A stretch of DNA of 64,000 bases from Rapana venosa (Eukaryota; Mollusca; Gastropoda; Neogastropoda; Muricidae): the NCBI GenBank assembly GCA_028751875.1, contig CM054135.1, positions 11,286,631 to 11,350,630 of the forward strand, written 5' to 3'. Each line of letters starts with the position of its first letter. The stretch's first letter is position 1. Below, piece after piece: positions 58,751-64,000 of this stretch. Position numbers and translations under genes: made by a program. The notes below the pieces were generated by a model, which worked only from the letters and a program-made list of their open reading frames with translations, made no database searches and was not told the origin of the DNA.

Positions 58751-59146
58751 CTGCTACTCTTTTTTCCTATGCAATAGCCATGAAGATGCAGCCGTTAGTC
58801 TGATGCCCGGGGTGGTTTACCACACACAAACTGCTAATAATAAATTTCGCCACCAGTGAGCTTAAAAATTAGTTTTTAAAAAAGAGCTTTAAAATAGTTC
58901 CAGGGATACTCACATAGATGTTACTTTGTTGTGTGTGAGCTTAACATCACACGAAGAACAAACATATCCTGGCTAATCTAAAAGCAACAATAACAACGAC
59001 AACAAGAGCAACAGCCTCCTCTCCTCCCACTCCCACCCCCCCCCCCCCACCCCCCCAAATAACAACAAACAACAAAAACCCATTGATTTTTTTTTAGTGC
59101 TGTGTTTGATTAGAGAGATGAGGGTTGTGACAGAGCGCCTTACTTG

Positions 59147-59147
59147 T

Positions 59148-59187
<40 letters not shown>

Positions 59188-59369
59188 TGTGTGTGTGTGC
59201 GCGCACGCGCGCACGTGTGTGTGTGTGTGTGTGTGCGTTAGAGAGAGAGAGAGTGTGTGTGTGTGTGTGTGTGTGGAGAGAGAGAGAGAGTGAGTGTGTG
59301 TGTGTGTGTGAGAGAGAGAGAGAAATGTGTGTGTGTGTGTGAGTGAGGAGAGAGAGAGAGAGAGAGCGA

Positions 59370-59413
<44 letters not shown>

Positions 59414-59420
59414 TGTGTGT
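59147..59420 (+). repeat. Alternating (TG)n/(AG)n compound microsatellite
   Basis: Five or more blocks of TG repeats alternate with AG repeats over 270 bp; a GCGCACGCGCGC insert is near 59199. Confidence 0.95.
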
Positions 59421-60178
59421 GGTAAGTGACCGCCACACATGACTCGTGACACAGGAGGACATGCCTCACACAAATGTTTGCCCATTAAAGCACCTACAGC
59501 ATCATTTACATTGAATAAGCTTCTTTAAATAAGTAAAAAGCAAGCACAGGAACAAGTCCTGTCCTAATTTTGACGAAATTCTTAATCCAAAACAACCTAA
59601 TAACGATCTTGCCCTATGTGAACACCATGAGCCATTCAGTATAAATAGCATCCCCACCTTCTGGAAATTCTGTGCTACAAATTCTTCTTTTCTATCCCTC
59701 TCTTTGCTTCTGCCTTATTCCTTTCCTTCCTGTCACCTCCTTCTTGACTATTTTCTGCCTTTTTGCTCCATTCTCTTGCCCCTTTGTTCCCCCAAGAAAG
59801 ACCTCAAAGAGAACAATTCTCTCTTGTGCCGAAGTCGGTTTTGCTGGGCCTGACTTGCCGGGCTCTTGATAAATGACAGCACAACGCATTCTTGCTCATA
59901 ATTATGACAGATAGCAGGCCTAACAGTTGCTGTCTGAGCGTTCGACGAAGAAAAATAACGATCTGATGCTGTTGCCACACTTCATCCCTCACCTCTCTAA
60001 AAACAACAACAACACACCCAAACCCAAACCAACCCAAACCTTCAAACACTGGCAACCAACCAACAAGACAACTCAACGACAGTAGTATAATAACCTCAGA
60101 CCTCTCCAACATAGCTGACCCCCCAACAACAACAAAAACCCCACAAAAAAACCAAAAAAAAACCACCACCCAAAAAAC
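59421..60178 (-). other. 3' flank of the fibrinogen-domain gene
   Basis: No coding motif. Directly after the stop codon on the minus strand comes a T/G-rich tract (plus strand CAACAACAAAAACC type, 60120-60178). I could not pick a polyadenylation signal. Confidence 0.45.
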
Positions 60179-60590
60179 CTACGAAGACCTTCGCCTACGT
60201 CGCTGCACAACGTTGACCAGATAAGCCCCGATCTTGTAGGGCACGGTCTGCCCAAGATCCCGCTCCCAGAACACCTCGTGGGGGACGTGCAGCCGCTGCT
60301 CATCCAGGGGCTGCAGCAGGACCCCGGTAGGGTTGCACAGCGTGCAGTTCTGCCCCAGGAACCAGAAGCCTCCCTTGTGCAGGAGGGCGCAGTGGGTGTC
60401 GTTGTTGGCGTCGTTGTCGCGGTCTATGGTGCTGAAGGCCGAGGAGTTGGCCGGGGACAGGCTGTCGCCCAGCTCGCCCCGGATCGAGTCTCCGCTGAGG
60501 GTCAGCCGGTAGTGCTCCTGCTCGCTGCCCACTTTCACGCTGTCGTAGATTTCGTACAGGTTCTCCGAGGTCCGTAACCGGACCCGGAAT
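60179..60590 (-). CDS. Fibrinogen-related protein, last coding exon
   Basis: Acceptor CACAG, 412 bp to a TAG stop at 60181-60179. Encodes FRVRLRTSENLYEIYDS to the arginine-rich terminus. Confidence 0.92.
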
Positions 60591-60673
60591 CTGTGTGGAT
60601 GGTGGTGGTAGGGAGGAGATGTGTCAGGTCTCACTAGGGCGATTATGATAATTATGATAACAAAGTGTTGTAG

Positions 60674-60742
<69 letters not shown>

Positions 60743-60827
60743 CTTTAATTTAACGTCTTTCCACTTAGGCCTAAGTGATGTTAGACGGTGTGTGTGTGTG
60801 TTTGTGTATGTGCGCGTGCGTGCGTGC

Positions 60828-60858
<31 letters not shown>

Positions 60859-61462
60859 CTAGTGTGTGTGTGTTAGTGTGTGTGTGTGTAAGTGTTAGTG
60901 TGTGTGTGTGTTTTGGGTGTGCAGCAGCAGCACTACCACCACCAACACCACCACCAACCATCAACCATCACCAACCAACCACAACCAACCACCAACCATC
61001 ATCAACAACACCAACCACCCACCAACCACCACCAACCACCAACCACCAACCACAACCAACCACCAACCATCCACCAACCAACCACAACCAACCACCAACC
61101 ACCACCAACCAACCACAACCAACCATCACCCACCACCAACCAACCATCACCAACCATCACCAACCAACCGCACACAGCTACAGAGCCTCCTACCCACCTG
61201 AGTTCGTAGTCGTCACTGACGGTGAGGATGTGAACCTTCTCCAGCCCCAGCCAGAAGTCGCCGGCCAGATCCCCGAAGCCGTCCTTGTAGTCCTGCCAGC
61301 CCCTGGTGAAGTTGACGTCGTTGTGGATGCGGTTCATCAGGTAGGTGCGAGGCTTCCTCAGCATGCGGCAGTACACCTGGAAGGGGTAGGCAGAGGCCGA
61401 GGGCCGAATCCAGTACACCCCGTCCTTCCTCAGCCTGGCTTTGTGGTACAGGTCGTCACAGT
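60179..61462 (-). CDS. Fibrinogen-related protein, C-terminal two exons
   Basis: Exons 61462-61198 and 60590-60179 join in phase (CTC AG|A TTC) to give a full fibrinogen C-terminal domain of about 225 residues. Landmarks in order are CDDLYHKARLRKDGVYWIRP, VYCRM, FGDLAGDFWLGLEKVHILT, YRLTLSGDS, GDSLSPANSSAFSTIDRDND, HCALLHKGGFWF and NCTLC. DRDND is the usual calcium-site region, and the cysteines can form the two standard disulfides. Known role of the family: extracellular recognition of glycans and other ligands, often in innate immunity. The tail is unusual: NVVQRRRRRSS, strongly basic. Upstream exons (signal peptide, any N-terminal domains) lie beyond 61462 and were not recognised, so the subfamily cannot be named. 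Confidence 0.92.
60675..60741 (+). repeat. (TG)n microsatellite in the intron
   Basis: About 33 uninterrupted TG units inside the 607-bp intron of the fibrinogen-domain gene. Further TG/AG tracts lie at 60789-60910. Confidence 0.95.
60934..61168 (+). repeat. CCAACCA minisatellite in the intron
   Basis: ACCAACCACCAACC-type units of 4-8 bp fill 235 bp immediately before the donor-side exon boundary. G-free on the plus strand. Confidence 0.9.
61198..61462 (-). CDS. Fibrinogen-related protein, exon with N-terminal half of the domain
   Basis: Acceptor CCAAAG at the right, donor CAG|GTGGGT at the left, 265 bp. Encodes from the first domain Cys (CDDLY) to DDYELR; the Arg codon is split. Confidence 0.92.
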
Positions 61463-61512
61463 CTTTGGCGGGAAGGGGGGGAAAAAGTGGATCGATTGGT
61501 CAGTTTAATGAA

Positions 61513-61705
61513 TCAGTCAGTCAGTCAGTCAGTCATTGATCAATCAGTTGATCCATCCATCCATCCATCCATCCATCCATCCATCCATCCATCCATCCAT
61601 CCATCCATCCATCGGTCAATCAATCAATCAGTCAGTCATTAATCACTCACTCTCCCATTAATCACTCACTCACTCACTCACTCACTCACTCAATCAATCA
61701 ATTGA
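61513..61705 (+). repeat. (CAGT)n, (ATCC)n and (ACTC)n tetranucleotide tracts
   Basis: CAGT at 61513-61534, ATCC at 61550-61612 and CACT at 61661-61690, separated by CAAT-rich spacers. Confidence 0.9.
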
Positions 61706-61824
61706 TAGATCAATCAGTTAATTAATCCATCTATCCATCTATCCACCCATCCATCAGTCAGTCAGTCACTCAACCAATCAATCAGTCAAGCAATTAGGCA
61801 AGCAAAAACCTTTATCTTCAAAGG

Positions 61825-62112
61825 TGGAAAAGGTAAATGTGTCCCATAACCTATATGGTCGTTAGGAGAGCGAGCTGTCAAAAACCTCGGCTTCTCTAGA
61901 GGCCAGCATATTGAGGGTGACGTCCATCTCCTCTCCCTTGCTGCTTTACTTACTTCGCTGACCCTAAAGAGGGCAGACACCCATTTTACTGCTGGGTGAA
62001 CAAGGGTACTGTACTGAAGCCAAGGCACATACATCACCATCCATCCACGAGGCAACCTCCCTCAACATTATTTGACATTAGTTCGGGGAGAGCAAGTAGT
62101 CTGACACTCGTC
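61825..62112 (-). mobile_element. Composite tRNA/5S-like SINE, diverged full copy
   Basis: Shares GTGTCCCATAACCTATA, GCCAGCATATTGAGGG and CTGAAGCCAAGG with the copy at 49960. The 5S-like part survives only as GGATGGATGGTGA, and the head as AGACTACTTGCTCTCC. Confidence 0.75.
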
Positions 62113-62167
62113 TAAAATTTAATAAGAAAATGCCATTTTATTAAACAGAACAGTTCAATGGATGATA

Positions 62168-62350
62168 ACTATACTGTGAATACAAAATGATACAACACTA
62201 TAGTTGATTGGCTGATAAACATATTGCAAATACAAGATGATACAACACCATAGCTGATTGGCTGATAAACATATTGCAAATACAAGATGATACAACACCA
62301 TAGTTGATTGGCTGATAAATATATTGCAAATACAAGATGATACAACACAA
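62168..62350 (+). repeat. 50-bp minisatellite
   Basis: Almost four units of TGATTGGCTGATAAACATAT plus TGCAAATACAAGATGATACA and ACACCATAGT, nearly identical. Confidence 0.92.
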
Positions 62351-62397
62351 TATTATACGATTCAGTTGTATAGAAATTGCATTCGTTCAATCATTCA

Positions 62398-62765
62398 TTC
62401 GGTAGATCGGTGGTCTAGAGGTAACGCACCAAGAAACTAGAAGTGTGAGTTCGATCCCGTTTTGTTCTCCATCCACTAGACCCTGAGTAGTGGTCTTGAT
62501 GCTAGTCTTTCGGATGAGACGATAAACCCAGGTTCCGTCCGCAACATGCACTCTGCGCACGTAAAAGAACCCACGGAAACAAGAGATGTTGTCCGTGGCA
62601 AGTTTACTGTAGGAAAAAAAAGCCACTCTCGTTGGAAAACAAATGCATCGGCCGACAGAAACAGTATGGGTGGCGCTACTCTTGTGGTGACGCCCTCTCT
62701 TCTGAGAGAGCAGGCTGAATTTCACAAAGAGAAATCTGCTGTGAGTGAAAGTATGGTATACACAT
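62398..62765 (+). mobile_element. tRNA-derived SINE, family C, full length
   Basis: Head GATCGGTGGTCTAGAGGTAA (A box) and GTGAGTTCGATCCCG (B box). The body has GATGAGACGATAAACC, GCGCACGTAAAAGAACCCAC and GTGGCGCTACTCTTGTGG, and the 3' end AATTTCACAAAGAGAAATCT. The pattern resembles SINEs I recall from gastropod genomes. Confidence 0.85.
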
Positions 62766-63440
62766 GATTCGTTGATCCCCTCCTTCTTTCTTTGCTTCTT
62801 TCGTTCACTTGCAGTCTTCAGTCAGACCGCTACAGCACAGACTGCACACTGCATTATCTTCATGCGGTGTGTCGTTAAGTTGTTTATGTCGTAAGATGGA
62901 CAGGCTCAGTGCAGATAAGAATTCGTCCCTAGGTCTGGAAACTTCCTATAGAATAAGCCCCTCTTCTTTCCTTCTCCCGCTGGGCTGCCAATGCACAGCC
63001 TGCAAATCACAAGACAAACAATTCCAAATCTGACAATTCCTACTGTTTTTGTGAGCGCGGGAGTCGGGTAAAACAACAGAGATCATCACAGAAAAAAATA
63101 GGGAACACTCATTTTGTTTCCAGTGGCAAATGAGGTTTTATTTATGTGCTATCTTTTTTATTGCCATTCTTTTGAGTCATGTATTGTGTGTGTTAATAAA
63201 ATACGATGTTCTGAGCAGTTTAAAAATAATTTTCAGTTACCACATTTGGACCATGTTCACGCAGTTGAAGGTTTCAATCCATTTAACAACAAGAAACCCA
63301 TTTAACGACACCACAGCCCTGTCATCCATTCCACCATCAGTAATTGGCCTTCTTCCCTTCTTCCTTAAATAGACAGGATTTAATTGTGCACGGGACGCGA
63401 GGCGTGCGTTCACACACAGGACGTACCTGGGTTTATTGCC
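62766..63440. other. Unassigned sequence
   Basis: Mixed composition. Short frames show no recognised domain, and no repeat unit is visible. Confidence 0.5.
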
Positions 63441-63768
63441 TTGTACCAAGAAGGATAGCATGGGGACTGGATAGCTCAGTGATCAGAGCACTCGCTTTCC
63501 TCCAGCTAAGGTTAAGCAGCATCGAGTGTGGTTACCACTTGGATGGGTGACCGTTAGCGTCCTTGGCTTCAATACAGTCCCCTAGTTCACCCAGCTGTAA
63601 ATGGGTACCTGCCTCTTTAGGGTCAGGGAAGGTAAAGCAGCGAGGGAGAGGAGATGGCGCCGCCCTTAATATGCTGGCCCCTTGATAAGTTGAGGTCTCT
63701 GATGCCTCGCTCCCCTACGACCACATAGGTTATGGGACACCTTTACCCTTTTTTTTGTACCAAGAAGG
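63441..63768 (+). mobile_element. Composite tRNA/5S-rRNA-like SINE with 14-bp TSD
   Basis: Perfect duplications TTGTACCAAGAAGG at 63441-63454 and 63755-63768 enclose 300 bp. Order: GGGGACTGGATAGCTCAGTG (tRNA-like A box), GTTAAGCAGCATCGAG and CACTTGGATGGGTGACCG (5S-like A box and C box), a unique body, and a T-rich end after GGGACACCTTTACCC. The short intact TSD suggests recent insertion. Confidence 0.9.
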
Positions 63769-63907
63769 TGCCGGGAATGAAGAATGTTCATTAAAGGGAG
63801 AACAGTAAGCAGGTAGCAGTGTGTGACAGATTTCTTGCCCCTCTTTTATTTACAGATTGGGGCTTGTTGTTGTTGTTGTTGTTGTTTGTTATTTTGTTTG
63901 TTTTCGT

Positions 63908-64000
63908 TCCTTGGTGAGAGATCCGAGGTTCACCAATGGTGAGATTTTGCATATGCGTCCGTTTTATCCCCATTCTGACGTCAGGATGATGTGAAAACAC
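63908..64000 (-). mobile_element. 3' fragment of SINE family D, cut by window end
   Basis: The reverse complement reads GACGTCAGAATGGGG..AAAACGGACGCATATGC..AATCTCACCATTGG, matching 58310-58400. Confidence 0.65.

Noticed and set aside
58970..59485. 170-codon His/Ser/Thr/Leu-rich open frame
   Set aside because: Translation of alternating TG/AG repeats.
60591..60964. Upstream extension of the fibrinogen-domain open frame
   Set aside because: It is intron: TG-repeat translation ahead of a clear CACAG acceptor at 60591.
63500..63560. 5S rRNA gene
   Set aside because: Only the internal promoter-like segment is present, between a tRNA-like head and an unrelated body with a TSD around the whole.

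Overview
The window is animal nuclear DNA: spliced genes, long introns, tRNA-derived SINEs, LINEs, a Ty3/Gypsy relic and many microsatellites. The repeat spectrum and a fibrinogen-domain gene suggest an invertebrate, most likely a mollusc (gastropod-like). That is inference from remembered repeat families, not a search. Two runs of exactly 500 N (30692-31191 and 46337-46836) are scaffold gaps of unknown true size.

Layout. 1-2130 is an extremely C-rich, G-depleted low-complexity block. 3140-7985 holds a LINE 3' end next to a decayed Ty3/Gypsy retrotransposon on the minus strand, with gag, protease, RT, RNase H and integrase relics in the normal order. About 9.5-25.1 kb is a homopolymer-ridden stretch that is probably poorly corrected sequence. 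It contains three fragments of one CR1/L2-like LINE, one RTE-like LINE and SINE pieces, but no host gene that I can see. 25.29-29.87 kb carries an 18-bp motif (consensus GGTTGTGACATGGAAACC) about 15 times, partly as palindromes, between inverted arms that share a perfect 20-bp match. This is the best candidate for an undescribed element.

The main gene is a plus-strand orthologue of Unkempt (CCCH zinc-finger RNA-binding protein). Eleven consecutive coding exons (31801-45578, 573 complete codons) join in frame with GT-AG boundaries. Exons for the first zinc fingers lie upstream of the window or in the first gap. The C-terminal RING exon is not visible and probably lies in the second gap. Intron 8 begins with a ~1-kb minisatellite whose unit is the exon 8/intron 8 junction, so the 5' splice site is repeated some 25-30 times. 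A 33-bp minisatellite abuts exon 11.

46.8-55.6 kb is T-rich and non-coding by eye (possible 3' UTR plus intergenic), with SINEs and a 45-bp minisatellite. 55.6-58.0 kb is a nested LINE cluster in which an RTE-like LINE is flanked by a perfect 13-bp target-site duplication. On the minus strand, 60179-61462 encodes the last two exons of a secreted-type fibrinogen-related protein: a whole fibrinogen C-terminal domain ending in an arginine-rich tail. The right end carries several SINEs, including three full-length copies of a composite SINE with a tRNA-like head followed by a 5S-rRNA-like segment. Two of these copies have perfect target-site duplications.

The two host genes are not functionally linked: one is a cytoplasmic post-transcriptional regulator, the other an extracellular lectin-like protein.
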